In this document: in pieces, positions 29,024 to 38,496 of the stretch
Layout of the letters: the number at the start of each line of letters is the position of its first letter
Position numbering within the stretch: position 1 is the first letter of the stretch
Source of the DNA: Nostocales cyanobacterium LEGE 12452
GTDB lineage: Bacteria > Cyanobacteriota > Cyanobacteriia > Cyanobacteriales > Nostocaceae
Length of the DNA stretch: 56,800 nt
Direction: 5' to 3'
Assembly: GCA_015206945.1 (NCBI GenBank)
Contig: JADEXV010000016.1
Location: 1 to 56,800 of the forward strand
The notes under the pieces: model-generated
What the model saw: only the letters and a program-made list of their open reading frames with translations
What the model was told of the DNA's origin: nothing
The model's database searches: none
Made by a program: the position numbers and the translations under genes

Positions 29024-29842
29024 ATGACACAACAGTTGACAAACCATGCTTCATTGTGGGTTGAGCGACTGGGACGATTTGGCTATGTTTCTAAAGGAGT
29101 AGTTTACGGTATTGTTGGCCTACTCGCAGCACAGGCGGCTTTTGGCAGTGGTGGTAAAACAACTGATACCCAAGGCGCTCTCCAAACAATCGTTAACCAG
29201 CCATTTGGTCAATTTTTACTGGTTTTAGTTGCAATCGGCTTGATTGGATATGTAATCTGGCGTTTTGTACAGGCAATTAAAGACCCAGAAAATAAAGGTA
29301 CCGATGCCAAAGGTTTAGCAATACGAATTGGTTACGCAGTTAATGGCTTGATTTATGCAAGTTTGGCCTTAAGTGCTGTGCAAATCGTTATGGGTACAGG
29401 TAGCGGTAAAAATAGTAGTGATTCTACTGAAGATTCGACAGCACGTTTGCTTTCTCAACCCTTTGGTCAATGGTTAGTTGGAACTGTGGGGGCGTTTGTA
29501 ATTGCTCTAGGTTTCTATCAGTTTTATCAAGCTTTTAGTGGCAAATTTCGTAAAGAACTCAATTTAACTGAGTTAAGCAAGACAGAAGCCCAATGGGTAA
29601 TGAGGATTGCCAGATTTGGTTTAGCGGCACGGGGTATAGTATTTTGTATTATAGGTTGGTTTTTAATTGAAGCAGCAAAACAGTCTAACGCCGCTACCGC
29701 AGAAGGTTTGGATGAAGTATTACAGACGCTAGCGCAACAGCCTAACGGGGCATGGCTTTTGGGTATTGTGGCACTAGGTTTAGTTGCCTATGGGATTTAC
29801 ACGATAATACAGGCGCGGTATCGTCGGCTAGTCAATGTTTAG
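29024..29842 (+). CDS. DUF1206 membrane protein (three repeats)
   Basis: A 272-residue membrane protein built of three DUF1206 units, each with two hydrophobic helices. The repeated hallmark is an R-x-G-x-x-x-x-G helix start: RFGYVSKGVVYGIVGLLAA, RIGYAVNGLIYASLALSA and RFGLAARGIVFCIIGWFL, each followed by a QPFGQ/QPNG loop and a second helix. The family is widespread in bacteria without a known function. The stop TAG at 29840-29842 directly precedes the next frame, so the three genes 29024-31471 form a tight cluster that is probably co-transcribed. Confidence 0.85.
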   Translation: MTQQLTNHASLWVERLGRFGYVSKGVVYGIVGLLAAQAAFGSGGKTTDTQGALQTIVNQPFGQFLLVLVAIGLIGYVIWRFVQAIKDPENKGTDAKGLAIRIGYAVNGLIYASLALSAVQIVMGTGSGKNSSDSTEDSTARLLSQPFGQWLVGTVGAFVIALGFYQFYQAFSGKFRKELNLTELSKTEAQWVMRIARFGLAARGIVFCIIGWFLIEAAKQSNAATAEGLDEVLQTLAQQPNGAWLLGIVALGLVAYGIYTIIQARYRRLVNV

Positions 29843-29875
29843 ATGGTGCAGTGCCGAGAATTTCAATTTATAGAA

Positions 29876-31030
29876 ATGGCAATAATAGAAACCCGTGGTA
29901 TATGGCTGACTACTACTGATAGTAAGGTTCTCAGGTCAAAGCAACGCATTGCCGAAGCGATGGATTTCCTGGCTGAAACGGGATTTAATGTGGTGTTTCC
30001 CGTTGTTTGGAATAAGGCAGTAACTTTGTATCCTAGTCAAACAATGCAGCAGACTTTTGGAGTCGAAATTGATCCGATGTCTGTAGGCCGTGACCCTTTA
30101 GAAGAGGTGGTAGTTGAGGCGCGGCGAGTTGGGTTGAAAGTCATTCCTTGGTTTGAATACGGTTTTGCCAGTTCTTACAATTTGAATGGTGGTGTACTTT
30201 TACAGAAAAAACCAGAATGGGCTGCGCGCGATCGCAACGGCAATTTACTGAAGAAAAACGGCTTTGAGTGGTTGAATGCACTCGACTTACAGGTGCAAAA
30301 ATTCTTGTTGAACTTGGTGCTGGAAGTTGTAAAGAATTATGATGTGGATGGTGTTCAAGGAGACGATCGCTTGCCAGCATTACCCTCTGAAGGTGGCTAT
30401 GATGAGGTAACTGTCAGCCGCTATCGCCAGGAATTCGATTGCAATCCGCCACAGAACCCCAAGGATAGACAATGGTTACAGTGGCGTGCAGATATTCTCA
30501 CTGAGTTTTTGGCGCTTCTCTATCAGGAGGTAAAAGCGGTGAATCCTAATTTATTAGTAGCGATCGCACCCAATATCCATGATTGGGCATTTCAGGAATA
30601 TCTGCAAGACTCACCCACATGGCTGAAGCGGGGAATAGTTGATATGATTCAGCCGCAGATTTATCGCCGTGACTTTAGGAGTTATTGTGCGATCGCTGAT
30701 AAACTGGTAAACCAGCAGTTTACAGATGCGACACTGCCCAAGTTAGCACCGGGAATACTGATGAAGCTTGGCTCTTACTGCATTAGTCCAGAATATCTGG
30801 TGCAAGCAATTGAATACAATCGTCAACTTGGCATTCCAGGAGAGGTATTCTTTTTTTACGAAGGTTTGCGCGAGAATAGCAATAACCTAGCTAAAGTCTT
30901 GCGAAATGGTCCTTATGCTAAGTCTGCATCATTTCCCACTCTGTCAGATTTGAATATGGGTGGTGTGAGTAATAAGAGGACATCTTTTATTTGGCCAGGA
31001 GTGGAAAATTTGTTAAAAAAGATTTTTTAA
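29876..31030 (+). CDS. GHL10 glycoside-hydrolase-like protein, second paralogue
   Basis: About 384 residues from the ATG at 29876 (MAIIETRGIWLTTTDSK). An in-frame ATG at 29843, directly after the previous stop, would add 11 residues without similarity to the exported paralogue at 11046-12284. The family motifs are conserved: TGFNVVFPVVWNKA, LKVIPWFEYGF, NYDVDGVQGDDRLPALP and GEVFFFYEGL. Unlike the first paralogue it has no signal peptide and would be cytoplasmic. A role in polysaccharide or glycogen-like metabolism is a guess. It is the middle gene of a cluster with DUF1206 and DUF2358. Confidence 0.85.
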   Translation: MAIIETRGIWLTTTDSKVLRSKQRIAEAMDFLAETGFNVVFPVVWNKAVTLYPSQTMQQTFGVEIDPMSVGRDPLEEVVVEARRVGLKVIPWFEYGFASSYNLNGGVLLQKKPEWAARDRNGNLLKKNGFEWLNALDLQVQKFLLNLVLEVVKNYDVDGVQGDDRLPALPSEGGYDEVTVSRYRQEFDCNPPQNPKDRQWLQWRADILTEFLALLYQEVKAVNPNLLVAIAPNIHDWAFQEYLQDSPTWLKRGIVDMIQPQIYRRDFRSYCAIADKLVNQQFTDATLPKLAPGILMKLGSYCISPEYLVQAIEYNRQLGIPGEVFFFYEGLRENSNNLAKVLRNGPYAKSASFPTLSDLNMGGVSNKRTSFIWPGVENLLKKIF

Positions 31031-31042
31031 AGGGAAAGGCGC

Positions 31043-31471
31043 GTGGAATATCAATTGCCAGTGGAAAAGGTAATTAATACTTTAAAAGAAGATTTACCGA
31101 CACTTTTTGAAAAAGATATTTCTTATGACATCTATACACAGGATATCTATTTTAAAGATCCGGTGAATACATTCAAATACAAATTTAACTATCGAATTAT
31201 ATTTTGGACTTTACGATTTCACGCTCGGCTATTTTTTACCAAAATTTTCTTTGATGTACATGAAGTTTATCAGTCAGCCGAAGACACGATTTTAGCAAAG
31301 TGGACGGTGCGGGGAGTGTTGCGCGTTCCCTGGAAAGCAGGGTTGCTTTTTAATGGCTATTCGACGTATAAACTCAATCAATATAATTTGATATATGAGC
31401 ATATCGACACCTGGGATAGAAATCCAGGAGAGATTTTACAGCAGTTTTGGCAAAGGGAAGGAGATAGTTAA
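31043..31471 (+). CDS. DUF2358 (SnoaL-like) protein
   Basis: A 142-residue protein starting with GTG 31043, preceded by AGGGAAAGG at 4-12 bases. The sequence VINTLKEDLPTLFEKDISYDIYT and IYFKDPVN is typical of the DUF2358 family of cyanobacteria and plastids, which has an NTF2/SnoaL-like cone fold. YKFNYRIIFWTLRFHARLFF and TILAKWTVRG continue it. The function is unknown. It ends the three-gene cluster, followed by an inverted repeat at 31488-31536. Confidence 0.82.
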   Translation: MEYQLPVEKVINTLKEDLPTLFEKDISYDIYTQDIYFKDPVNTFKYKFNYRIIFWTLRFHARLFFTKIFFDVHEVYQSAEDTILAKWTVRGVLRVPWKAGLLFNGYSTYKLNQYNLIYEHIDTWDRNPGEILQQFWQREGDS

Positions 31472-31487
31472 CTATTATATTATTGAC

Positions 31488-31536
31488 AGACTAGTAGGTA
31501 CGTTACGGAGTTTAGCCAAACACACTCTACTAGTCT
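31488..31536. terminator. 10-bp inverted repeat after the DUF2358 gene
   Basis: AGACTAGTAG (31488-31497) is complementary to CTACTAGTCT (31527-31536), with a 29-base loop. There is no T-run, so its activity as a terminator is uncertain. Confidence 0.4.
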
Positions 31537-31680
31537 ATGAAAAGTGCTGAGTTCCGTGAGTGGTAGCGGTGCGTTTGGTCCGTATCTCCTAATAAGAATA
31601 GCTTAACCTCACCCCGATAAAGCTGTGCTTTATCTCCTCAAAATATTAAGACGCAGACAAAAAAGTTTATTTTTAACCGA

Positions 31681-31953
31681 TTACGAACCTTGCAAAAGGT
31701 CATTAATTGAACTTATACTCTGTTTTATTTGTTCTGTCAGAGAAGTTTTTAAGAAGTCCAGGTTTACTGTTGAAAAATTGAGTAGCCCCAAAGCATATAA
31801 TAGGCTCGAAAAACCAATAAACAAAGCCAAAAATCTACCAAAACAACCAGGATTGATTTCAATAAAAGCTAATTTAGATTGCCCGATAACAGCAATCGTT
31901 ACAAAAACAATTCCTACTATTAAAAAGGTGCTATTTGGAGTTAAATCTGTCAT
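31681..31953 (-). CDS. Small two-helix membrane protein, conserved hypothetical
   Basis: The minus-strand ATG at 31953 gives 90 residues: MTDLTPNSTF, a first helix LIVGIVFVTIAVIG, a loop QSKLAFIEINPGCFGRF, a second helix LALFIGFSSLLYALGLL and a polar amphipathic tail. Helix-loop-helix architecture and codon use look genuine, and the loop has conserved-looking N-P-G-C-F-G-R-F residues. The frame is open upstream for another 32 codons with less protein-like sequence, so the ATG at 31953 is preferred. The overlapping plus-strand frame is Lys-rich and shadow-like. No function can be assigned. Confidence 0.65.
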   Translation of the reverse strand: MTDLTPNSTFLIVGIVFVTIAVIGQSKLAFIEINPGCFGRFLALFIGFSSLLYALGLLNFSTVNLDFLKTSLTEQIKQSISSINDLLQGS

Positions 31954-32449
31954 TTTTCGATTAAGATGCCTCAGCACTTTTATTGTAGCTACTATTAGTT
32001 CAAATTTATGCCCCTGATGCAAAAACATAAAAATTTTGCAAATCAACATTTACCCTAACCTAATAAGGCTCTGGCTACGTAGTATCTATCGGTGTTGTAA
32101 CTTATCGTGTGCTATGATTTAGAAAGATATATTTTGATTTTGAAACTTATTGAGCAATAAATAGCGTTGATTGTCTCAATTGTGTATAAATTTTTCTATC
32201 TCACTCAGATATTTAAGGAAAAACCTAGATTCTGCAAGAAGCGAACTAACTTATGTGTCTCTAGCAGAAATTCAGATATCGTGAAGTTGCAGTTGATTTA
32301 AACTCAATTTTGCTTCTTACGGTTTTGCTGAGACTATGCAGTGGTAAAAGTTTCAGCATCAAAAAGCCAAAATTTCATCACTCGTGTACTAGACGTTGAT
32401 TTAGTTTATATATTAAACTACACTAAGACGATAGGAATAGTGGGTTTTT
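31954..32449. other. Intergenic region with a TAGTTTA palindrome
   Basis: No coding sequence was recognised. TAGTTTA (32402-32408) and TAAACTA (32414-32420) form an AT-rich inverted repeat about 30 bases before the next start. It could be an operator or part of the promoter. Confidence 0.4.
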
Positions 32450-32911
32450 ATGGAAAGCGTCCAAAACGTTAGTCAAGAGTTGAATGGAACAAGAGACACA
32501 GCACTAGAGCAACTACAAAAGTCTACTCCAGTAGAGTTCAAAAAAGATATTTTCAAAAAACTCAGAGGTGGATTTTTTGTAGTACTAGGATATTTATTAT
32601 CACCACTATGTTGGTGGAATGATCTACTATTCAATCTGCCAATAGCTTATGGGTTTGGATATGCATGTAGTTTACTTTCCCCAAAATTGCTTCTACCTTG
32701 TTCAATTATCGGATACTGGCTCTCTAACATTGTGGGAATTCTCTTGATGCAATTCGGTTCTAAGGACATTTTTCAAAAAGAACCTAAAGAGCATGACCTC
32801 AAAAAAGAATTGTTCACAGGTCTAATTTCTTCAACACTTTATACCCTGTTGATTATGCTATTGATCCAGTTGAAGATTCTTGATTCTCCTATTTTATTCT
32901 CCAACAGTTAA
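32450..32911 (+). CDS. Conserved membrane protein of unknown function
   Basis: A 153-residue protein. A polar N-terminus (about 1-40) is followed by hydrophobic segments around FFVVLGYLLSPLCWWNDLLF, LPIAYGFGYACSLL, LLLPCSIIGYWLSNIVGILL and a last one near LISSTLYTLLIMLLIQL. The motif LSPLCWWND-LFNLPIAYGFGY looks conserved and is not random. I do not recognise a named family. It stands alone between two AT-rich intergenic regions, and a 10-bp hairpin (32947-32970) follows. Confidence 0.7.
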   Translation: MESVQNVSQELNGTRDTALEQLQKSTPVEFKKDIFKKLRGGFFVVLGYLLSPLCWWNDLLFNLPIAYGFGYACSLLSPKLLLPCSIIGYWLSNIVGILLMQFGSKDIFQKEPKEHDLKKELFTGLISSTLYTLLIMLLIQLKILDSPILFSNS

Positions 32912-32946
32912 TTTAGTTTATCACTTTTTACAAAGGAATCGATAGT

Positions 32947-32970
32947 ATGGATGTACATCTGTACGTCCAT
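32947..32970. terminator. 10-bp hairpin downstream of the membrane protein gene
   Basis: ATGGATGTAC (32947-32956) pairs with GTACGTCCAT (32961-32970), one G-U pair, with tetraloop ATCT. There is no poly-T tail. It is a possible terminator or dispersed palindrome. Confidence 0.45.
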
Positions 32971-33091
32971 CCTATGTATATGTAGTAGGTATAGCAATGT
33001 ATGGAAGAGTTACGAACAAAAAAACCCTGACTTATTGAAGAAATCGGGATTCTGAGTCTCTTGATGGAGAGCAATTCATCTAGCAAAAACA

Positions 33092-33937
33092 TCAATTTTC
33101 ATCAAATTTTAAAAATTCACTTAAGTTCAACAATTTTGGAGCCTCCTTACTTACAATTAATGGCAGCTTACCATTCCATTTTTCTATTGCTTGCCTTTGC
33201 AGAATTTCTGGAGTTAAACCATCACGTAATAATCTGTGTGCCTCAGCTTCTCCTTTGGCTAAATTAACTTTTGCTTCAGCCTCTTTTGTTGCTTTCAGTG
33301 CTATAAACTCTGCTCGTTTTGCTTCTTGTTCAGCAACCTGCTTCGCCTCCACCGCCTCACCAAATCGTTCTGAAAAATGGACATGAACTAAAGAAATATC
33401 ATCAACTGCAACGTGATAGCTACCCAGCCGTGCGGACAATGCATCATCTACTCCACTTTTGACTTCTCCTCGTTTAGTAATAATTTCTTCAGCAGTATAC
33501 TTTGCCATTACTGCTTTCAGTACTTCTTCAACTGCTGGATTAATAATCCGAATAACTACATTTTGTTCATCTCCAATCTCTTGAAAAATGGCATTTGCTT
33601 CTTGGGGGATAATATGCCAATTGAGAGCTACATCAGCAAAAACATTTTGTAAATCTTTGGAAGAAGCCTCAGCAGGAATTTCCTGTTTTTGGACTCTAAT
33701 ACTCAACTTTTTCACAGTATTGACTACAGGAATAATTAAGTGAAGTCCTTCTCCTAATATCTGGTTTTGTACTTCGCCAAATTTCATTAATACACCACGT
33801 TCTCCTGCATTTACAATCACACAAGGCGTGAGGAAGAGAGTTATCAAAAACAAAAGAGCGGTCAGTTTACCGGCACTGTTAAAAGTTGTAATTTTTATCA
33901 TTTGTGTGAACCATGTATGCATCTTGCATAGAGACAC
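33092..33937 (-). CDS. Prohibitin/SPFH-domain membrane protein
   Basis: A 281-residue protein of the prohibitin (PHB/SPFH) family. One N-terminal membrane segment (ALLFLITLFLTPCVIV) anchors it. The SPFH domain follows: AGERGVLMKFGEVQNQILGEGLHLIIP, TKDLQ-like SSKDLQNVFADVALNWHI, and TAEEIITKRGEVKSGVDDAL. A coiled-coil rich in A, E and K (KQVAEQEAKRAEFIALKATK) comes near the C-terminus. Prohibitins form large ring complexes that organise membranes and interact with FtsH proteases; an ftsH gene lies 2 kb away but is not in the same unit. The GTG at 33937 gives this length; ATGs at 33922 or 33901 (MIKITTF) are alternatives, and none has a clear ribosome-binding site. Confidence 0.87.
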   Translation of the reverse strand: MSLCKMHTWFTQMIKITTFNSAGKLTALLFLITLFLTPCVIVNAGERGVLMKFGEVQNQILGEGLHLIIPVVNTVKKLSIRVQKQEIPAEASSKDLQNVFADVALNWHIIPQEANAIFQEIGDEQNVVIRIINPAVEEVLKAVMAKYTAEEIITKRGEVKSGVDDALSARLGSYHVAVDDISLVHVHFSERFGEAVEAKQVAEQEAKRAEFIALKATKEAEAKVNLAKGEAEAHRLLRDGLTPEILQRQAIEKWNGKLPLIVSKEAPKLLNLSEFLKFDEN

Positions 33938-34123
33938 ATATTTAGGAGTTATGGGCTTCTTCCCGTCATGATTTTAGCTCGACTTGATCCAAAATTAAGA
34001 ACATTCTCGACTCAATAGCAACTGCCCATTAGAGGCTATTTATAAAGTAAATCTAAAGGGGACTAATCAAATGAAATGATAACGATAAAATACTCTTGAG
34101 ACAGTGCATTTACGTAGCGTTCA

Positions 34124-34722
34124 ATGACTCGAAAGGCTTATTCTACCGATCTGAATGACTCAGAATGGGCTATTCTAGCTCCCTTGATCCCACCAGCTAA
34201 ATCTGGGGGACATCCAAGGACTACTGATATGAGAGAAGTATGCAACGCAATATACTATCACTTGAAAACGGGATGTCAATGGGACATGCTACCAGGAGAC
34301 TTTCCACCAAGTTCAACGGTTTACAGCTATTATCGCAAATGGCAAAAATACGGGATTTGGGAAGAATTAAACCATACACTACGTGACAAACTAAGGGAAA
34401 AACTAGGTAGGTCAACACAACCAACAGCGATCGCGGCAGATAGTCAGTCGGTAAAAACGACTGAAAAAAGGGGGATGTGTACGGCTTTGATGGTGGAAAG
34501 CTAGTTAAAGGAAGAAAACGGCAAACATGGGAACAGATGGGTCTATACATCTTCTTTTTACCCAAGTATTGCTCCGAAATGAATCCAATTGAATTTGAAT
34601 GGCAACACCTGAAAAAAGATGAGCTATCTGGGCAAATATTTGACGACGAATTAGACCTTGCTTATGCCGTAATTGACGGTATTCAAGCTAGAGGAGAAAA
34701 AGGTACAGTACAGAGTGTGTAA
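34124..34722 (+). pseudogene. Chimeric transposase remnant: IS5-type N-terminus joined to IS630-type C-terminus
   Basis: 34124-34504 encodes an IS5-family N-terminus (LNDSEWAILAPLIPPAKSGG, ATG start) through the DDE region start IAADSQSVKTTEKRG. At GAAAAAAGGGGGA (about 34463) a -1 shift continues the IS5 frame as DVYGFDGGKLVKGRKR; two-frame organisation with such a slippery run is common in this IS group. Directly afterwards the sequence switches to QTWEQMGLYIFFLPKYCSEM, NPIEFEWQHLKKDE and AYAVIDGIQARGEKG, the C-terminal end of an IS630-type DDE transposase. The middle parts of both are missing, so neither can be active. Confidence 0.75.
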
Positions 34723-34803
34723 AATTTAATTTTAATTCTACTGCTTAATTTTCATAACATAGCTGTAAATTTTTCCGCCCACCGACTTAAACACAAGATA
34801 AAA

Positions 34804-35490
34804 ATGCACAAAATTCTAATATTCCGTAATGAAAAGCTTCTACGCCGTGCGCTTACCCACCGTTCTTACGTCCATGAAAACCCTGGAGAAGGCGAACATA
34901 ATGAACGCCTAGAATTTCTAGGTGATGCTTTGCTGAATTTCTTAAGTGGCGAATATCTCTATGGTCGTCATGCAGAAATGGGAGAAGATGAACTAACCCG
35001 GCGGCGTTCGGCGCTGGTAGATGAAAAGCAATTAGCAAAGTTTGCTGAAGAGGTAGGTTTAGACTTTAGGATGCGACTAGGAAAAGGCGCTATTCGAGAC
35101 GGAGGCTACCAAAATCCTAATTTGCTTAGTAGCACCTTTGAAGCAGTTCTTGGTGCTTACTATTTAGATAATGAGTCCAATATTGAAACAGTTCGCGCAA
35201 TTATAGAACCACTATTTGATTCTGTAGATCCTAAGCATATAATTGTATCTCGTTCTAATGTAGACTCAAAAAACCGCTTTCAAGAATGGGTGCAACGCAA
35301 CATTACTCCAAATCCCCCCAAATACTTTACAGACCAAATAGGGGGCCCTTCTCATGCACCAGAATTCATCGCCAAAGTATTGGTAGATGAAAAAATTTAC
35401 GGAGAAGGTAAGGGACGTAATAAAAAAGATGCAGAAAAAGCTGCTGCTGAAGATGCACTAGCTAAGTTGAAAAAACAAGGTTTGTTATAG
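34804..35490 (+). CDS. rnc: Ribonuclease III
   Basis: A 228-residue double-strand-specific endoribonuclease that processes rRNA precursors and structured RNAs. The catalytic signature NERLEFLGDALLNF is at about residues 30-43, and the second acidic cluster lies in SSTFEAVLGAYYLD. A C-terminal dsRNA-binding domain (about 152-228) has NSKNRF-like DSKNRFQEWVQRN, APEFIAKV and KGRNKKDAEKAAAEDAL. The N-terminus (MHKILIFRNEKLLRRALTHRSY) is complete for the short cyanobacterial form. The chimeric IS remnant ends only 81 bases upstream and may have replaced the native promoter. Cyanobacteria often have more than one RNase III-type gene. Confidence 0.93.
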   Translation: MHKILIFRNEKLLRRALTHRSYVHENPGEGEHNERLEFLGDALLNFLSGEYLYGRHAEMGEDELTRRRSALVDEKQLAKFAEEVGLDFRMRLGKGAIRDGGYQNPNLLSSTFEAVLGAYYLDNESNIETVRAIIEPLFDSVDPKHIIVSRSNVDSKNRFQEWVQRNITPNPPKYFTDQIGGPSHAPEFIAKVLVDEKIYGEGKGRNKKDAEKAAAEDALAKLKKQGLL

Positions 35491-35539
35491 AGTTTATCGG
35501 TTCATAAATTTTAATAATTTTAAAATTAGAAGCTTTCTA

Positions 35540-35612
35540 ATCCCTCTTTTGTTACTTACTTTTTCCAGGTTGCCTTCTGACTATACTCTCCCCGTAGTAA
35601 CAAAAGAGGGAT
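35540..35612. terminator. 17-bp perfect inverted repeat after rnc
   Basis: ATCCCTCTTTTGTTACT (35540-35556) is exactly complementary to 35596-35612; the loop is 39 bases. It lies in the convergent rnc-ftsH interval. Confidence 0.6.
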
Positions 35613-35630
35613 AACACTGAAAAAACGTAA

Positions 35631-35669
35631 AAAATGAGGGTGGAGTATACCATCCTCATTTTATTTTTT
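35631..35669. terminator. Terminator hairpin between rnc and ftsH
   Basis: AAAATGAGG (35631-35639) pairs with CCTCATTTT (35654-35662), with an inner TGG/CCA, followed by ATTTTTT on the plus strand. A matching A-run before the first arm makes it bidirectional for the two convergent genes. Confidence 0.7.
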
Positions 35670-35714
35670 GTCAATTTAATCCTTTCCAGATAGTAGCCGG
35701 AAAAGAGTCAACTA

Positions 35715-37601
35715 TTACAGTTGCGGTACGTACTGTTGCTTCTCAGGTACTTCAGTGTACTCAGCTACAATCTGGCGGAATTCTTCGCCATCAATGGTTT
35801 CTTTTTCAATGAGCAAATCTACTAAGCGATCGGTGACAGTGCGATGGTCACGGATGATCTTCTTAGCATTGTCGTAGCACTGCTCAACAATTTCCCTGAC
35901 TTGTCCATCGATGCGGGAAGCTATGGATTCGGAATATTCAGATCGGGTTGTCCAGTCACGACCCAAGAATACTTCTCCCTGCTGGCTTTCTAACGACAGT
36001 GGGCCTAAGTCGGACATCCCGAACCGAGTCACCATTTGCCGGGCCATTCCCGATAGTTGCTGCAAGTCTCCACCAGCACCAGTTGTGACTTCCGCAGCGC
36101 CAAAAATCACTTCCTCAGCGGCGCGACCACCCAAAGCACCAGTAATTCTAGCTTTCAACTGGGAACGAGAAATTAATCCCTGTTCTTCATTGGGTGTAAA
36201 CCAAGTTAAACCCTGTGCTTGTCCCCGTGGGATTAAGGTAACTTTCTGTACTGGGTCATGGTCTTTTAACAAAGTCCCCACTAAGGCGTGTCCAATTTCG
36301 TGGTAAGCAATTAAGCGCTTGCTCTTGCTGTCCACCAAAGGAGTACCTTCCATCCCTGCAACTACCCGATCCACCGCATCATCAATTTCGCGGAGGGTGA
36401 TGGCTTCTTTGCGTCTTCTAGCTGTCAGAATTGCTGCTTCGTTGAGTAAGTTGGCTAAGTCAGCACCAGTGAATCCAGGAGTGCGGCGAGCGATCGCATC
36501 TAAAGATACGCTAGTGTCTAGTTTCTTATTGCGCGCATGGACTTGCAATATTTCCAAACGCCCTTTAATATCCGGTGCATCGACTGTTACTTGGCGGTCA
36601 AAGCGACCGGGACGCAACAAGGCTGAGTCTAGTACATCGGGACGGTTAGTAGCAGCAATAATAATGATGCCTGTGTTACCTTCAAACCCATCCATTTCGG
36701 TGAGCAATTGGTTGAGGGTCTGCTCTCTCTCGTCGTTACCGCCACCGATACCAGCGCCCCGTTGGCGTCCAACGGCGTCTATTTCATCGATAAAGATAAT
36801 ACAGGGGGCGTTGTCTTTAGCTTTCTTGAACAAGTCGCGGACGCGGGATGCACCCACACCAACGAACATTTCCACAAATTCCGAACCGGAAATACTGAAG
36901 AAAGGTACGCCTGCTTCGCCTGCGATCGCTTTTGCTAATAAAGTTTTACCAGTTCCAGGAGGCCCAACTAACAGCACTCCCTTGGGAATCCGTGCGCCCA
37001 CAGCCGTAAATCTTTCTGGCTGCTTCAGGAAGGTGACGACTTCTTGTAGTTCTTCCTTAGCTTCTTCGATTCCGGCTACGTCGTCAAATTTAACCCCGGT
37101 TTTTGCTTCCATTTGGAAACGCGCTTTGGATTTGCCGAAGTTCATTGCTTGCCCTGGGCCGCCGGGAAGGTTGCTAGAACGCCGGAACAAAAAGAACAAC
37201 CCAGTAATCAATAAAACTGGAAATATGAGATTGCCCAACAATCCCCAAATTGCGCCATCATTCCGCATGGGGTGAGCATCAAAACTAATGGCTTTCTCTT
37301 TGAGCTTGCTAATTAACTCAGGAGCATTAACAGGCAAATCCACACGCCATCTTTGGACACGATTTTCCAGGTCTGGATCGCGGGCTTCTATAATTGCTGT
37401 CCTACCGCCTTCATACAGATCCACACTGTTGACGCGATCGCTGTTCAAGTATTCTAGAAAGCGGCCATAAGTCATACGGGTATTAGCTGCATTCTTACTC
37501 ATGTCAGCAGGAGCGCCTGCAAACGCACCTTGCCAAAAGAAAAAGCCAATTACCAAAGCCGGCAACGTCCAGAGTGCTACGACTTTCCAGGAGAATTTCA
37601 T
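35715..37601 (-). CDS. ftsH: ATP-dependent zinc metalloprotease FtsH
   Basis: A 628-residue membrane AAA+ protease. Two N-terminal membrane segments ([16 protein letters not shown] and [19 protein letters not shown]) flank a lumenal/periplasmic domain. The AAA module has Walker A GPPGTGKT, Walker [12 protein letters not shown] and SRH motif [20 protein letters not shown]. The protease carries HEIGH (zinc-binding HExxH) and a downstream aspartate region. Cyanobacteria have four FtsH proteins; the sequence is closest in character to the thylakoid FtsH2/FtsH1 type that repairs photosystem II, but I do not assign a number. AGAGG precedes the ATG. Confidence 0.96.
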   Translation of the reverse strand: MKFSWKVVALWTLPALVIGFFFWQGAFAGAPADMSKNAANTRMTYGRFLEYLNSDRVNSVDLYEGGRTAIIEARDPDLENRVQRWRVDLPVNAPELISKLKEKAISFDAHPMRNDGAIWGLLGNLIFPVLLITGLFFLFRRSSNLPGGPGQAMNFGKSKARFQMEAKTGVKFDDVAGIEEAKEELQEVVTFLKQPERFTAVGARIPKGVLLVGPPGTGKTLLAKAIAGEAGVPFFSISGSEFVEMFVGVGASRVRDLFKKAKDNAPCIIFIDEIDAVGRQRGAGIGGGNDEREQTLNQLLTEMDGFEGNTGIIIIAATNRPDVLDSALLRPGRFDRQVTVDAPDIKGRLEILQVHARNKKLDTSVSLDAIARRTPGFTGADLANLLNEAAILTARRRKEAITLREIDDAVDRVVAGMEGTPLVDSKSKRLIAYHEIGHALVGTLLKDHDPVQKVTLIPRGQAQGLTWFTPNEEQGLISRSQLKARITGALGGRAAEEVIFGAAEVTTGAGGDLQQLSGMARQMVTRFGMSDLGPLSLESQQGEVFLGRDWTTRSEYSESIASRIDGQVREIVEQCYDNAKKIIRDHRTVTDRLVDLLIEKETIDGEEFRQIVAEYTEVPEKQQYVPQL

Positions 37602-38001
37602 TTTAATTTGCCTCTAGATGCCTATACAACTCGTTAGCTCTAGTAACCGAATGTTCATCACTCTGTCACTTTAAGCTGTTAAACGGATGTTTATAAATCC
37701 ATTTTGTTTAATTTGATCTCTTACATGCAGTGCCATAAGGCGATTAGAGCATTATGGCGATGCCAACAAGAATCTTAATCAAAGTTAACTTAATTTTAAT
37801 ACAATATCGCATGAGAAAAGGGAGCGCAACGGGATGCAAAGACAGAGAGAATTTCTCCAGAACGCTCTTTATATCGTTTAAGCCGCTCTCAATCATGATT
37901 CTGGGAAAATGGGGAGTGAGGAAGATGAGGAAGAAGGGGAGAAGTTACAGTAAGTTTTTCCTCCCTGCCCCTCCGCACCTCCGCTTCTTGTGCCCAATGC
38001 C
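37602..38001. other. ftsH upstream region, no gene
   Basis: This 400-base stretch holds the ftsH promoter on the minus strand. A purine-rich GGGGAGTGAGGAAGATGAGG run (about 37912-37931) faces a pyrimidine-rich TCCTCCCTGCCCCTCC run (about 37960-37975); together they resemble the GGGCAGAGG-type repeats seen elsewhere. The plus-strand open frame across them is repeat-derived. Confidence 0.45.
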
Positions 38002-38496
38002 CTACTTTACTTCTGTAATTTTTAGAGTGTAAGGAAGATACTTGCCTTTTTCGTAGGAACCAACCCAAATTTGGTAACTTCCAGGTAGCCATTCACCAAC
38101 AATGCCAGCATTTTTGCCATCAAAATCGTCATTGCACCAAGTACCACCGGGTCCTTTAATAATCATGGTGGTGTCTTCAGGACTTTGCACTTGCAGCTTT
38201 AGGTAGTCAAATTTACTTGTTAACGCTAATGTGTGGTCTGGTGTTTCATCCACAAATCCGGTACAAGGGCCAGTAGCTGTTTCGCTTCTCCCACCTACTT
38301 GATTCCCAGATATTGAGCCACCACTCATCCCGCGAACTGTCAGGGGGTCTGGCGAAAACTGAGGGCTAATGGTGACATCTCCAAATATCGTTGGCGCTTC
38401 CTGAGCATCAACCGCAGCATTAACTGCCGATATGATGAAGAGCGTAACTATCATGAACGATAATCTCATCCCTCTATTGAGCGCTTTTGTCGGCAT
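38002..38496 (-). CDS. Exported conserved cyanobacterial protein of unknown function
   Basis: A 164-residue protein with a signal peptide (about residues 1-32, RLSFMIVTLFIISAVNAAVD followed by AQE). The mature part starts with FGDVTISPQFSPDPLTVRGM and a GGSISG loop. A beta-rich domain follows with C-x-G-F and WCNDDFDGKNAG, where two cysteines may form a disulfide and the D-D-x-D cluster may bind a metal. It ends YQIWVGSYEKGKYLPYTLKIT. This domain recurs in secreted cyanobacterial proteins, sometimes next to protease domains. I cannot name a function. Confidence 0.75.
   Translation of the reverse strand: MPTKALNRGMRLSFMIVTLFIISAVNAAVDAQEAPTIFGDVTISPQFSPDPLTVRGMSGGSISGNQVGGRSETATGPCTGFVDETPDHTLALTSKFDYLKLQVQSPEDTTMIIKGPGGTWCNDDFDGKNAGIVGEWLPGSYQIWVGSYEKGKYLPYTLKITEVK

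Noticed and set aside
31625..32017. 130-codon frame on the plus strand
   Set aside because: It overlaps the better supported two-helix protein on the minus strand and is Lys/Arg-rich, as expected for the complement of a membrane protein gene.
36319..37275. A 318-codon open frame on the plus strand opposite ftsH
   Set aside because: It mirrors the conserved ftsH coding sequence; its translation is Ser/Pro/Arg-rich without motifs, and no ribosome-binding site is present.
37754..38032. 92-codon frame before the exported protein gene
   Set aside because: It runs through purine/pyrimidine repeats and into the 3' end of the opposite gene; no protein-like features.
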